NCBI GenBank assembly: GCA_030704615.1
Contig: CM060732.1
Location: 31,539,053 to 31,603,052 of the forward strand
From: Takakia lepidozioides
Lineage: Eukaryota; Streptophyta; Takakiopsida; Takakiales; Takakiaceae
DNA length: 64,000 bases
Direction of reading: 5' to 3'
Of the stretch, positions 1-11,227 are shown piece by piece. The position numbers and the translations under genes are program-made. Position 1 is the stretch's first letter. Each line of letters begins with the position of its first letter. A model generated the notes under the pieces. It had not been told where the DNA came from and searched no databases. It saw nothing but the letters and a program-made list of their open reading frames with translations.

Positions 1-259
1 GTTTGGCTGTGTCGGGCTGTGACGGGCTGTGTTGGCTGTGATGGCTGTGTCGGGCTATGATGAGCTGTGCTGACTGTGTCTGGCTGTGTCGGCTGTGACG
101 ACTGTGACGGGCTGTGTTGGACTGTGATGGACTGTGTAACCCCCCTCTATAGTGCGCTGCTGTCACCCCTAAGGCTCCTGTTGGTCTCAGTCTGTGCAAA
201 AATTAAGGGTACCCTACAGATCTTGTATAAGTGTCTAAGTCCCAGACAGTCCTCTAACA
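1..259 (-). repeat. LTR fragment of the Gypsy-1 family (window edge)
   Basis: Positions 134-259 are nearly identical to 55658-55783, the outer end of the Gypsy-1 5' LTR, and both end in ..CAGTCCTCTAACA. Positions 1-133 are the GGCTGTG-type short tandem repeat found at the same place in that LTR. Read on the minus strand it begins TGTTAGAGGACTG, the LTR start. The rest of the element would lie to the left of the window. Confidence 0.8.
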
Positions 260-516
260 GAAGTAGGGTCTGTTAGCTCATTAAATGAGTGGTTAAATCC
301 GCTCCAAATATTACTAGGAAGGTGTTTTGTAGATGACAGCACTTGTTGATACCATACTCTCGACTCCGGGCCTCTTCACATTGCCAAAGAGCATCGTCAC
401 GCCTCGAAACCGGAGCAGGTGGGCAGCCGCTCTGTCAGGCTCCATGATGCTAAGGAATTCCTTGCCTGGTATGAGGGGGAGAATCAGGATTAATAGACTA
501 AGTCCCTAAGAAGGAC
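260..516. other. Spacer between LTR fragment and Gypsy-2 integrase
   Basis: I see no gene here. It may be the eroded 3' portion of Gypsy-2 (integrase C-terminus and beyond), but no recognisable integrase C-terminal motif or LTR is visible. Confidence 0.4.
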
Positions 517-1596
517 TTACAGCAACGTACTGTCACTACTCACAGACTTGTAAAAACTCTGTTTGAGAGACTTAATGACCCTTTCCACCATACCGTTACA
601 CTGAGGCCAGTAGGGGGTGCTATGCTCCCTCTTTATACCGTATTCGCGGCATGCATCTTCAAACTCACCTCCCCACTCCGTTCCATTGTCAGTGAGCAAC
701 GTATGTGGGCAGCTATACCTGTCAATCACTTCTTCCACTAGAAAGCGGGCAGTAAGTGCTGTTGTATGATTTGCCACTGGTGCAGCCTCTATCCATTTTG
801 AGAAGTGATCTATTGCCACTAGAAAGTATTGGTTTCCCCTGCTGGTTATAGGTAATGGTCCTGCCGTGTCAATTGCAACTCTGAAAAACAGATCCACTAC
901 TGGAATACTGTGCAGTTTTGAGCTACCTGAGCGCAACAACCCGTTCTGTTTAGCCATCTGACATTCGCCACAGCCTTTGAGTACTTACCTGATGAGTTTT
1001 GTTCTATCATGCCAGAAATACCGTCGGCATATCTCCTCTTGTGTTCTTCGGACTCCAAAATGGCCCGTGGCCTTATGCACTTCAGTGATTATTGCCTCTC
1101 TGTCCGTTCTTGGTGGAACCACCCTTCCCTCAAAGTAGACCTCACCCTTGAGATAGGAGTACTGCCTTGCCCGCCTGTTGGCTCTTTTGCTCTCCTCCTT
1201 TGTCAGATAGTCATTGATTTCTCCAAAACATAAGAGATGCATAACTTCCACATCATCAAGTACATCAGGTTGCCTTTCCTCCTTAACAGCCACTGTATGA
1301 TTGTCAGAGCTGATGAGAGACCTTTTCCCCCATCTTTCAGCTTTGCGCAATAGTGACATCTGAGTGGCCTTGGTGGGTGTGCTCCATGGCACCCAGTCCC
1401 CTTCATCATCCCTGTTATAAGAAGAAGTGTCTTGTTCGGAACAATGTGGCCCATCACTGTCTGAAGAATAAAATGTCTTGGTGGAACACTCACCCCCCAT
1501 GTTCTCTTCAACTGGCCCTTCTGACGAGGAAGTCACCCGAGTTTTTCTTGTTGTTTCTGTGCTTGTAGATTGTTGAAGGAATGGTGTTTCTTGCAA
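517..1596 (-). pseudogene. Gypsy-2 integrase (zinc finger plus truncated catalytic core)
   Basis: Integrase would insert the retroelement cDNA. Reading from 1596 down there is a low-complexity acidic linker of about 130 residues. It is followed by an HHCC zinc domain (VHKATGHFGVRRTQ.., then CGECQMAKQN) and an RNase H-fold core with the DDE triad: the first Asp in VAIDTAG, the second in LTDNGTEW, and Glu in GMVERVIKSLK. The segments 985-1596 and 517-957 are in one frame, separated by a single TAA at about 982-984. The protein stops at SSDSTLL, well before the usual C-terminal DNA-binding part, so it is truncated. Family assignment is firm; activity is very unlikely. Confidence 0.85.
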
Positions 1597-1617
1597 GCTT
1601 CCCTCTTCATCGTTTGA

Positions 1618-2205
1618 TCATTCCTTCACAATTTTGCCGGCTGGCTGTACCTTGCTTGGCTCCTGATCACGAGCATGAGATCCTCGGGTAATCACATGGA
1701 TGGTGGGACAAAAGGCCATCAGATCTTCCTCTTCTTTGTTGTTGATTGCAGGATCCTCCCTTTTTCCTGCACCCATATCTTTCCAAATACCCTCCCTGAC
1801 CAGATTGACAGGACTTGATTGATCAATTCCCTTTCCTTGTTTATTGGCAGCCAAAGTCTGTGCAGCAAAAGTCACCTTTTTTTCCTCCCCATTTGGCATT
1901 GTACCTGGTTTCAGTCCTCCTTTCAATACACCATGAGCCTTGGTCAACCTTCCACATGTGGAAGAGCTATCTATTCTAGGAACGAACTCAAATGAAAAGT
2001 CACCAAGCAAATCTATTCCTATGTGGTGCTCTGAGTAGAGCCACCAATATGGGTCCAGATCTGTTTCTAAAGAAAAATGACTTCCCAACAGTGTTTTTTT
2101 GAAATGCCAAAGACCCCACACACATGCATAGTACTCTTCTCTTTTGCAGATCATTTCCCCTCTTTCACTGCTATACCCCACTTGCCTATGAGCCTCTTCT
2201 CTCAA
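1618..2205 (-). pseudogene. Second RNase H-like segment between RNase H and integrase of Gypsy-2
   Basis: Residues 9-60 (GYSSERGEMICKREEYYACV.. then WGLWHFKKTLLGSHFSLETD) align by eye with the RNase H section of the upstream RT ORF (AQRKYHPMEGECYALVWGV.. LHFRQYLYGTPFVIRTDHKP). It therefore looks like an extra, divergent RNase H-fold copy downstream of the normal one. The rest is a charged linker of unknown role. It starts 4 nt inside the end of the preceding ORF, in another frame. It may be a duplicated domain, comparable to dual-RNase H plant gypsy lineages, or a rearranged fragment. Confidence 0.6.
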
Positions 2206-3279
2206 CTCTTCTTACCCTCCTTAAATTGAAATAGATAAGCCTTGATGGCACCCCTATCCCACTCTAGTTTAAGAAGATAGGCTCCATCCCTCTTCCTTCC
2301 TTCCCTTTTCAGTTTGTATAAAGAAGTAGAGTATACCTCGATTTCCTCGGTTTCCTCTGCTGGTCCCACTGGATACCTGCTTAGCGCATCTACATTAGCA
2401 TGCCTAGCACCTGCCCTATGAACAATTTTAAACTCAAAATCTTGTAACATCATGATCCATCTACCCCTGCGTCCATATGCGTCACTTACCGTTGCCAACC
2501 ACTCCAGTGGTTTGTGATCAGTCCTGATTACAAAAGGGGTTCCATACAGGTACTGCCGAAAGTGTAATACTCCCCACACCAGGGCATAGCATTCACCTTC
2601 CATAGGGTGATATTTGCGCTGAGCATCAGATAGTACCTTACTGGCGTATGCAATGACCCTCTCCTTTTTATACTCCTTTTGTGACAAGACTGCCCCTACT
2701 CCTTTGATGGACCAGTCAACATCCAAGACGAACGGTCTTGAGAAATCTGGTCTTGCCAGGATAGGAGCAGTTACCAACTTCACCTGTAAGGCAGAAAAGA
2801 CGTTTTGTGCCTCTGCACTCCAGATAAACTTCACATCCTTCTTGGTTAGAGTGAACAAGGGTACTGCCACTCCAGCATATCCTTTGACATAGGGCCTATA
2901 GTACCCTGTCATGCCTAAGTAGCTTTTGAGAGCAGTGTGGTTTTTAGGCAAGGGAAACCTTTCAATAGCAGCTATCTTATCTGGATCAGGCCACGTTCCC
3001 TCTTCAGAAACCACATGCCCAAGGAATACCAACTGTAAGTTGGCAAAGTAACACTTGTCCGGATTGAGCCTAAGATTGGCCTTTCTAACCTTTCTCAGTA
3101 CTCTCTTTATATGTCCCACATGATCTCCCCAGTCCTTGCTATGGATATTGACGTCATCTACAAAAACTTTAGCGCAATCTTTGATTTCTTCTTTGAGTAC
3201 CCTATTCATTGTTCTCTGAAAGGTAGCAGTGGCATTTTTTAGCCCGAATGGCATGACTAGCCATTCATACAATCCCTTC
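2202..3279 (-). pseudogene. Gypsy-2 reverse transcriptase (C-terminal half) and RNase H
   Basis: The reading begins at the MULE-A junction (ITKKGLYEWLVMPFGLKNAT). It carries the RT catalytic box as FVDD (VFVDDVNIHS), the thumb region (FLGHVVSEEG, SYLGMTGYYRPYVKGYA) and an RNase H domain (FVLDVDWSIKGVGAVLSQ, YHPMEGECYALVWGV, RTDHKPLEWL, DALSRYPVG). The first RNase H Asp context reads DVDWS where D[AT]S is usual. The N-terminal half of the same gene lies at 11228-11451, beyond the inserted transposon. Confidence 0.9.
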
Positions 3280-3288
3280 TTTGTGATC
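3280..3288. repeat. Left 9-bp target-site duplication of MULE-A
   Basis: TTTGTGATC here is repeated exactly at 11219-11227 at the other end of the insertion. Nine bp is the typical Mutator-superfamily length. Removing one copy plus the insertion rejoins the RT reading frame. Confidence 0.92.
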
Positions 3289-3362
3289 GGGGGCTGCTAT
3301 TTCATGAGCGGCATGAGCATGAGCGGCATGAGCATGAGCAGAAAAAAAAAAAACATGAGCAG
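3289..3362 (+). repeat. Left TIR and subterminal CATGAGC repeats of MULE-A
   Basis: GGGGGCTGCTATTTCATGAG is followed by several GGCATGAGC or ATGAGC units. The same structure inverted forms the right end, and relatives form the ends of MULE-B and MULE-D. Confidence 0.9.
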
Positions 3363-3439
3363 ACCATTGTAAGTCCACGGAAATAGGGTTAGGAGGCACG
3401 GAAATAGGGTCATGTGAAGTTGGAATGTGGCACCAGTGG

Positions 3440-4396
3440 ACTTGAAATGCAACATTTTATTGCATTTACTTGCCAAAAATGGCTAAGTCCCAGATCTGAC
3501 TAGGCCCGGAACTGGAAAAATGGCGCCGAATTTCCGATTTTGGTGCCAGTCAGATCTGGGACTTAGCCATTTTAGGCCCCGAACTAGAACAATGGCATTT
3601 TTTTTTTTTTTTTTTTTTTTTTCGGTGCCATTTTACCAGTTCGGGGCCTAAAATGGCTAAGTCCCAGATCTGACTGGGCCCGGAACTGGCAAAATGGCGC
3701 CGAATTTCCGATTTTGGTGCCAGCCCACTCTAGGGACTTAGCCATTTTCGGCCCTGAAAGTACCCACTGGCTATGCCTCTGCTTTCAAAAAACATGTGGT
3801 CAAACAAAAGTTGAGCCAATTGAACTCGCTCTAGTACTTGAGATGGAGAGTGGGTGAGGTCTGTATGGTGGAGTCTTTTAGCAAAGGTGCCATTGGCTTG
3901 ACTTATATAACGTGATAGAATGGTTTCTCCTCTTTTCACCATTTCCGTATCACTAGAAGAAGACCTGCTTACATCTATAAGTGCAAGGTGTTAGCATAGT
4001 TAACACTTGTGTTGGAAAAGAGCTTGATAGATAGCTCTTAAGTTACAAGCTGTTGCAGGGTTTGCAAGAAAAAAGTCTTGTGGTGTTTATGTACAAGAGG
4101 AGGTCTTCAAGAAGAGCATCATTGAAAGTTTGAGAGCTTGTGAAGAAGCTCTTGTTCTGCAAGTGTTGCAGGGTTTGAGGAGTTCAAGAAGAGCTCGGGT
4201 GTTAAGGAAGCAAGTGGTGCATGTGTGGAGTATGGTTTCAGCTTGTGGGAGTCTTCAACTTCCATTTTTCCTGTTCGGGGCCGAAAATGGCTAAGTCCCA
4301 GATCTGACTGGGCCCAGAACTGGAAAAATGGCGCCGAATTTCCGATTTTGGGTGCCAGTCAGATCTGGGACTTAGCCGTTTTCGGCCCGGAACTAG

Positions 4397-4435
<39 letters not shown>

Positions 4436-4881
4436 TTCGGCGCGATTTATCCAGTTCGGGGCCGAAAATGGCTAAGTCCCAGATCTGACTGGGCCCAGAA
4501 ATGGAAAAATGGTGCCGAATTTCCGATTTTGGGTGCCAGTCAGATCTGGGACTTAGCCGTTTTCGGCCCCGAACTGGAAAAATGGCGTTCATTTAATTAT
4601 TTTTATTTTCTTTTTATTTTATTTTCGGCGCATTTTTCCATTTCGGGGCCGAAAATGGCTAAGTCCCAGATCTGACTGGCACCAAAATCGGAAATTCGGC
4701 GCCATTTTTCCAGTCATGCAGGTAATTCGAAGAGCGGATGGATGGAAATCCGGCGCCGGATTTCCATCCATCCGCTCTTGGAATTACCTGCATGACTGGA
4801 AAAATGGCGCCGAATTTCCGATTTTGGGTGCCAGTCAGATCTGGGACTTAGCCGTTTTCGGACCCTAACAAGAAAAATGGC

Positions 4882-4919
<38 letters not shown>

Positions 4920-5261
4920 CGGCGACATTTTTCCATTTCGTTGCCGAAAATGTCTAAGTCCCAGATCTGACTGGCACCAAAATCGGAAATTCGGCGCCAT
5001 TTTTCCAGTCATGCAGGTAATTCCAAGAGCGGATGGATGGAAATCCGGAGCCGGATTTCCATCCACCAGGTAAGTCGGCACGCAAAATTTCCGTCATGCA
5101 GGTAATTCGAAGAGCGGATGGATGAAAATCCGGCGCCGGATTTCCATCCATCCGCTCTTGGAATTACCTGCATGACTGGAAAAATGGCGCCGAATTTCCG
5201 ATTTTGGGTGCCAGTCAGATCTGGCACTTAGCTGTTTTCGGCCCCGACATGGAAAAATGGC

Positions 5262-5301
<40 letters not shown>

Positions 5302-6170
5302 GCGCCATTTTTCCATTTCGGGGCCGAAAATGGCTAAGTCCCAGATCTGACTTGCACCAAAATCGGAAATTCGGCGCCATTTTTCCAGTCATGTAGGTAA
5401 TTCGAAGAGCGGATGGATGGAAATCCGGCGCCGGATTACCATCCGCTAACAAGGTCGGCGCGGAAAAATTCCGTCGTGCAGGTAATTGCAGGCGAAGAAG
5501 CGGATGGATGAACATCCGGTGCCGGATTTCCATCCATCCGCTCTTGGAATTACCTGCATGACTGGAAAAATGGCGCCGAATTTCCGATTTTGGGTGCCAG
5601 TCAGATCTGGGACTAAGCCGTTTTCGGCCCCGACATGGAAAAAATGGCGTTTTTTTTTTTTTTTTTTTTTTTTTTTTGGCGCCTTTTTTCCATTTCGGGG
5701 CCGAAAATGGCTAAGTCCCAGATCTGACTTGCACCAAAATCGGAAATTCGGCGCCATTTTTCCAGTCATGCAGGTAATTCCAAGAGCGGATGGATGGAAA
5801 TCCGGCGCCGGATTTCCATCCACCAGGTAAGTCGGCACGCAAAATTTCCGTCGTGCAGGTAATTCGAAGAGCGGATGGATGAAAATCCGGCGCCGGATTT
5901 CCATCCATCCGCTCTTCGAATTACCTGCATGACTGGAAAAATGGCGCCGAATTTCCGATTTTGGGTGCCAGTCAGATCTGGCACTTAGCCGTTTTCGCCC
6001 CCCCGACATGGAAAAATGGCGTTTTTTTTTTTTTTTTTTTTTTTTGGCGCCATTTTTCCATTTCGGGGCCGAAAATGGCTAAGTCCCAGATCTGACTTGC
6101 ACCAAAATCGGAAATTCGGCGCCATTTTTCCAGTCATGCAGGTAATTCCAAGAGCGGATGGATGGAAATC
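3440..6170. repeat. Poly-T-centred inverted-repeat modules, partly tandem (about 380 bp)
   Basis: The module joins AAAATGGCTAAGTCCCAGAT and GGAAATTCGGCGCCATTTTT blocks, in both orientations, around long T runs. T tracts start near 3599, 4884, 5263, 5650 and 6021; a TA run occupies the same position at about 4398-4431. The last four are 371-387 bp apart, giving a tandem array of about 380-bp units. Each T tract sits between complementary arms (GGAAAAATGGCG / GGCGCCATTTTTCC), so each unit can fold with the T run as loop. Open frames across it are by-products of the repeat. Confidence 0.85.
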
Positions 6171-7030
6171 CGGCGCCGAATTTCCATCCGCCAGCTAGGT
6201 CGGCGCGCAAAATTTCCGTCATGCAGGTAATTGGAAGAGCGGATGGATGGAAATTCGGCACCGGATTTCCATCCGCAAGGTTGGTCGAGAGAGCAGATGG
6301 ATGGAGATCCGGCACCGGATTTCCATCCGCAGGTAAGTGGAATCCCGGATGGATGGAAATCCGGCGCCGAATTTCCATCCTGCAGGTAATTCGAATCCCG
6401 GATGGATGGAAATCCGGCGCGGACGGATTTCCATCCAGCAGGTAATTCGAATCCCGGATGGATGGAAATCCGGCGCCGGATTTCCATCCTGCAGGTAAGT
6501 GGAATCCCGGATGGATGGAAATCCGGCGCCGAATTCCATCCTGCAGGTAATTCGAAACCCGGATGGATGGAAATCCGGCGCCGAATTTCCATCCTGCAGG
6601 TAATTCGAATCCCGGATGGATGGAAATCCGGCGCCGAATTTCCATCCTGCAGGTAATTCGAAACCCGGATGGATGGAAATCCGGCGCCGAATTTCCATCC
6701 TGCAGGTAATTCGAATCCCGGATGGATGGAAATTCGGCGCCGAATTTCCATCCTGCAGGTAATTCGAATCCCGGATGGATGGAAATTCGCGCCGAATTCC
6801 ATCCTGCAGGTAATTCGAATCCGGATGGATGGAAATTCGGCGCCGGATTTCCATCCTGCAGGTAAGTGGAATCCCGGATGATTGGAAATTCGGCGCCGAA
6901 TTTCCGTCCAGCAGGTAATTCGAATCCCGGATGGATGGAAATTCGGCGCCGCATTTCCATCCAGCAGGTTACTGGAATCCCGGATGGATCGAAATCCGGC
7001 GCCGAATTCCCATCCTGCAGGTATTTCATC
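6140..7030 (+). repeat. 53-bp minisatellite containing a GGCGCC palindrome
   Basis: About 14-16 units built on GGATGGATGGAAATCCGGCG.. CCGAATTTCCATCCTGCAGG.. TAATTCGAATCCC. Unit starts at 6611, 6664 and 6717 are exactly 53 bp apart. Each unit holds a palindrome centred on TTCGGCGCCGAA with GGATGG/CCATCC arms. The long arginine- and proline-rich frames it generates are not genes. Confidence 0.92.
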
Positions 7031-7260
7031 GCTGAGAATTACCTTCCTGCAGGTAATTCTGATCAATGAATTACCTTCCTGTAGGTAATTCTCAGCGATG
7101 AATTACCTTCCTGCAGGTAATTCTGAGCGAGGAATTACCTTCCTACCTTCGTCGATAAGAATTACCTGCAGGAAGGTAATTCATCGCTGAGAATTACCTG
7201 CAGGAAGGTAATTCATCGATCAGAATTACCTGCAGGAAGGTAATTCTCAGCGATGAAATA
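7030..7260. repeat. Short GGTAATTC/GAATTACC repeat at the centre of a large inverted array
   Basis: Repeated units of AATTACCTTCCTGCAGGTAA with GATGA or GAGCGA spacers, in both orientations. This block sits between two oppositely oriented 53-bp minisatellites and forms the apex of the large inverted repeat. Confidence 0.85.
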
Positions 7261-7261
7261 C

Positions 7262-7730
7262 CTGCCTAATGGAAATTCGGCGCCGAATATCCATACGCCA
7301 GCGATCCGACTTACCAGCTGGATGGAAATTCGGTGCCGGATTTCTATCCATCCGGGATTCAACTTACCTGCTGGATGGAAATTCGGCGCCGAATTTCCAT
7401 CCATCCGGGATTCGAATTACCTGCAGGATGGATATGCGGCGCCGGATTTCGATCGATCCGGGATTTCACTTACCTTCTGGATGGAAATTCAGCGCCGGAT
7501 TTCCATCCATCCGGGATTCAACTTACCTGCTGGATGGAAATTCGGCGCCGAATTTCCATCCATCCGGGATTCGAATTACCTGCAGGATGGATATGCGGCG
7601 CCGGATTTCGATCGATCCGGGATTTCACTTACCTGCTGGATGGATATTCGGCGCCGGATTTCCATCCATCCGGGATTGCACTTACCTGCTGGGTGGAAAT
7701 TCGGCGCCGAATTTCCATCCGGGGCTGGTC
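7262..7730 (-). repeat. Inverted 53-bp minisatellite array
   Basis: The same unit as at 6140-7030 but inverted (CCATCCATCCGGGATTCGAA.. TTACCTGCAGGATGG). Palindrome cores begin at 7381, 7434, 7487, 7540, 7593, 7646 and 7699, exactly 53 bp apart. Together with 6140-7030 it forms an inverted repeat with arms of roughly 450 bp. Confidence 0.92.
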
Positions 7731-8450
7731 TCTGTCGGAGAGGTGCCGGCCTCTCCGCCGCTCTGTTGGATATTCGGTACCGAATTTCCGTCCGGCGGTT
7801 GAAATATGACGGCCAGGTGCCGACCTCTCCCCCCTCCCCAACCGCATTGGAATGGCCCCGGATTGAAATTCGGCGCCGTTTTCCCATCTGGGGAGGTTTT
7901 TATGTCGGCCAGTTTTCAGTCTGACACCCCGACAAGACTTCCTTGGGGGGGCCCGGATGGAAATTCGGCGCCGAATCTCCATCCAAGGGATGCTCTCTGT
8001 CGAACACGTGCCGACCTCTACGCCCGAGGCGACTTCATCCGGGCGTCCCCTGTTCGATATTCGGTGCCGAATTTCCGTCCGGGGGTTGAAATGTGACGGC
8101 CAAGTGCCGGCCTCTCCCCCCTCCCCGACTGCATCCGAACCGCCCCGGATGGAAATTCGGCGCCGTTTTTTTCCATCTGGGGATGTTTTTATGCCGGCCA
8201 GTTTTCGGCCTGACCCCCCGACACGACTTCCTTTACCTGCTGGATGGAAATTCGGCGCCGAATCTCCATCCAGGGGATGTTCTCTGTCGCACACGCGCTG
8301 GCCTCTGCGCCCGAGGCGACTTCATCCGGGCTTCCCCTGTTGGATATTGGGTGCCGAATTTCCATTCGGGGGTAGTATAGTAAGTGACGGCACGGTGCCG
8401 GCTTCTCCCCTTCAGCCGTCATCACGGACGGCCCCCCACTTTCTGACTGC
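7730..8450. repeat. About 289-bp direct repeat with degenerate GGCGCC palindromes
   Basis: TCGGCCAGTTTTCAGTCTGA near 7903 recurs as CCGGCCAGTTTTCGGCCTGA near 8192, and flanking segments recur with the same offset of about 289 bp. Each copy carries AAATTCGGCGCCG elements. No gene is seen. Confidence 0.75.
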
Positions 8451-8689
8451 ATACCGTTGGCAGTTATTGCGCAAAGACCAGGGGCCGCATTCCGGAGACA
8501 AGGTTCATTAACACTCTGACTGTGGATTTTTGAGATAGTTGGCTCCCTGGATTTGGATCAGGCTTCGTCGCTCGGACAAATCGGCATCGCATTCATTCCC
8601 ATCGCTGCATCCCCCTTCTACCAGGGAGCTTCCCCGCACTCCATCCTGGGAGTCTTGTGTGCACATCTCCCATGGCGGAAAACCCAAGC

Positions 8690-10775
8690 GCTACAGTGTA
8701 CTGCCCTCCTCACGAGCATAGAGCTTCATTTCCGTGCAGAGGGCAGAGGGACACCTGCCGGGTGATGGAGAAATATCTGTGCGTTCGATACCACCTGAAA
8801 CCGGGGTCGGTTTTTTTGGAGGAGGAAAGGAAGGACTCTAACGACCTTGTTGTCGACAGTATTGTTGTGCTCCACGATGATTTCGGCGATGGCAGGGGAA
8901 TGGCGAGTTCCACCATTGGACAGCGTCATATACAGGGCTGTTGGGGACTTCATTTGCCCGCCAAATGCACCTTCTATCCTGGCGCCTTCCACGAAACAAT
9001 CCGCGAATCAGAGAGTGGCTACCTCAAAGAGAGAAGTCCGCAACGAAGTAAATCCAGAGCCGAACCCATCCATGAAGACGAGCCAGAACCGGGTTGTTCA
9101 CAACCTGTCCGACTCAGACGAGGTCATGGAAGTTCCGAGGTCGTCCTGGAGATCAGGCAAGTCCTCAATGGACGTCAGTGGAGGAGGGAGTCATATTCCC
9201 AGCACGAGCACCGCAGTTCGATCTATTCTTGAAATTCTGCGAGGGCTTCACCTGGAAGGACACCGGTCGGAGCTGGCCGGGCTGGACTACAGCAAGTTCG
9301 CAATTAAATCGGTTACATGCCTTCCGCCGACGTCGACGGTAATATCTTCTTTGAGTTCCCTCCTCGGGCGGACTACTCGAGGGCGTCCGGAATGTTGGCA
9401 GATATGGATAGAAAACATGACGGTCATCCTTGGTGCGTTACCAAAACCACCAGCATGAAGATGCTCGATGGTGTGCGGGTGCGCTACGTTGTTTGTGCGG
9501 GGCGCGTTGCGGTGTTTCTCCCCAACTTGCTTCCACTTTAAATCCAGAGGTCACAGGAACGAGACCGATTGGACAGGCACAGCTCATCAACCATTTCGAG
9601 CTCAGGAGAAGGTTCCGAACTCCACATTTAAGTGTGCGCATTGCAAAGAACCACCACACTGCATGTCTGTTTGTAATGCCAAGCAGTTCTATGTGTTGCA
9701 CCGTTTCCCTGACCTCACACCAGCTTGCATACACGTTGGTTCCCATTGTCACAAATTGGCGAGGGGGAACTCGCGGGAGGCTGCCCACGAAGCAGAGCAG
9801 CTCGTTCAGGAGGAGGTTAAGTTGAGATCGGGTGCCAAACCCAAACAGATACAGCTCCAAGCCGCCCATAAGATGGCATTGGCCAGAATTATGTCGGAAG
9901 ACGGCTCCGATAGAGTTCCTCTCGACGAGAAGGAAATGGAGGCATTGCTGGAGTCGGTGTCCCACGTATGTTCACCGAATGTCCGAAAACACATTGTCTC
10001 ATGCAAACAGAAAATTGGGCGTGGCTCGGATATGCACTCCATTCTGGAGGTGAAGCGACGATGTGGATATGACTACATTCATGGAAGTAGGTTTCCAGGA
10101 CAATGGACTGAGGCAGATCGTTGTTTCGTATTCAAAATGTCCACGTGTGGACCTGGCAGCGGCGTCGAACTGGTTGACAGGATGACGAGTAGAACTTGTC
10201 AAACAGTTTGGTCATGTTCGACCATATCAAGTGAATTACAAATCACCAGTGGGTGACAATGGGTGCACATGTCTACGACACCCACTGCAGGATGCTAATG
10301 ACAATTGCTATTTGTGAGATGAAAGGAGAGGACACACAATCGGAGATGCTTCTTTGGCAGGGAATAAACGAACAGATGGCCAAGGCGGGATTGCCCCCTC
10401 CGAATTTCCGTGGTTTCATGGCAGACAAACGCACAAGCAAATTGGGCTGCCTTCCGAAGGGTGTACGGGCAAGACCCCAATGTTCCCATGGAAGGCAAGG
10501 AGAGATCTTGTGGGTTCCATTTTCTGCAAAGCCTTTCGCAGTACACAACCAGGCTCGTGGCGCCAGATTTCAGAGAGGAGCACCGTTCCATGTGCCTTGC
10601 GTGGAAGCGCGCTCCTACCTTGGATGATGCAGAGACACAGTTTGCATGCATACGGGCTTGGTGGACATCGTCAGGTGCTGTAAGGAAATCAGACGAGGGA
10701 GCATGGTCAGTTGGCTAGCATGGTGGCATTATCGTTTCCTCCAGTTCGGCGACTATATGCGGGAGGTGAGTTGCA
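8690..10775 (+). pseudogene. MULE-A transposase relic (5' and middle part)
   Basis: Homologous by eye to the MULE-B transposase over most of its first exon, but spread over at least five frame changes (around 8890, 9315, 9470, 10240, 10420 and 10715). Recognisable parts are the N-terminal domain (MEKYLCVRYHLKPGSVFLEE), an acidic motif (VVHNLSDSDEV), the zinc-rich region (DRKHDGHPWCVTKT, FKCAHCKEPPHCMSVCNAKQ), a middle domain (VSHVCSPNVRKHIVSCKQKI) and core motifs (GFMAD.., then RSCGFHFLQSL). It ends at WHYRFLQFGDYMREV, where MULE-B has its intron. The SWIM exon is missing. Confidence 0.88.
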
Positions 10776-11139
10776 CGTCTGAAATGCTAAGTCCGAACTG
10801 GCTAAGTCCGAACATGCACTGGAAAAATGGCGCTGAATTACCTGTCATGAGGGGACCTATAGCCGCGGAATTCGTTCCCATTTTTCGCCAGAGAGACCTA
10901 TTACCGCGAAATACGTCGCCGTTTTTCAGGTTACGGACCCTATTACCGCGAAATTCGGCGCCATATTTGCACATGTCGCTGGGAATTGGCATGAGCGGAA
11001 GACGAAATATCATGAGCACAACTGTCAAAAGTGCAATTTTCCCTTCAAGGGGCCGATTAATATATTTGTTTTTCCTGACACATTGCATTAAATATTGTTT
11101 TTTATTGTTTTTTTATTTTCGAAATTTGTACTTCTGCTC
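10776..11139. other. MULE-A right arm, noncoding
   Basis: Contains short repeats such as CCTATTACCGCGAAATTCGG and a GGCGCCATA element. There is no gene. It precedes the GCTCATGCC-type subterminal repeats. Confidence 0.6.
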
Positions 11140-11218
11140 ATGAAAACGATTGTGTTACTACTCTGCTCATGCCGCTCATGCCGCTCATGCCGCTCATGCT
11201 CATGAAATAGCAAACCTC
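11140..11218 (-). repeat. Right TIR and subterminal repeats of MULE-A
   Basis: Repeated CTCATGCCG units end in GCTCATGAAATAGCAAACC plus TC, the inverse of the left end. They are followed directly by the target duplication TTTGTGATC. Confidence 0.9.
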
Positions 11219-11227
11219 TTTGTGATC
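11219..11227. repeat. Right 9-bp target-site duplication of MULE-A
   Basis: TTTGTGATC, identical to 3280-3288. Confidence 0.92.

Larger units (their letters stand above)
3289..11218 (+). mobile_element. MULE-A: Mutator-like DNA transposon
   Basis: A 7.93-kb insertion bounded by 9-bp target duplications and imperfect terminal inverted repeats. The left end reads GGGGGCTGCTATTTCATGAG, and the inverted right end matches GGTTTGCTATTTCATGAGC. The left two thirds (about 3440-8450) is repeat DNA without a credible gene. The right third holds a decayed transposase lacking its SWIM-finger exon. No accessory ParB/methyltransferase-like gene is visible, so this copy is probably non-autonomous. Confidence 0.9.

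Noticed and set aside
5228-6009. Poly-lysine or poly-phenylalanine ORFs
   Set aside because: Generated by the T tracts of the 380-bp repeat units; no coding evidence.
6079-7066. Long minus-strand frames of about 310 codons full of GFELPAGWKFGAGFPSIRDS-type repeats
   Set aside because: They are translations of the 53-bp minisatellite, occur in several frames and both strands, and have no domain. Not treated as genes.
7253-8511. Several plus-strand frames of 100-220 codons with Arg/Pro/Ser repeats
   Set aside because: By-products of the inverted minisatellite and the 289-bp repeat.
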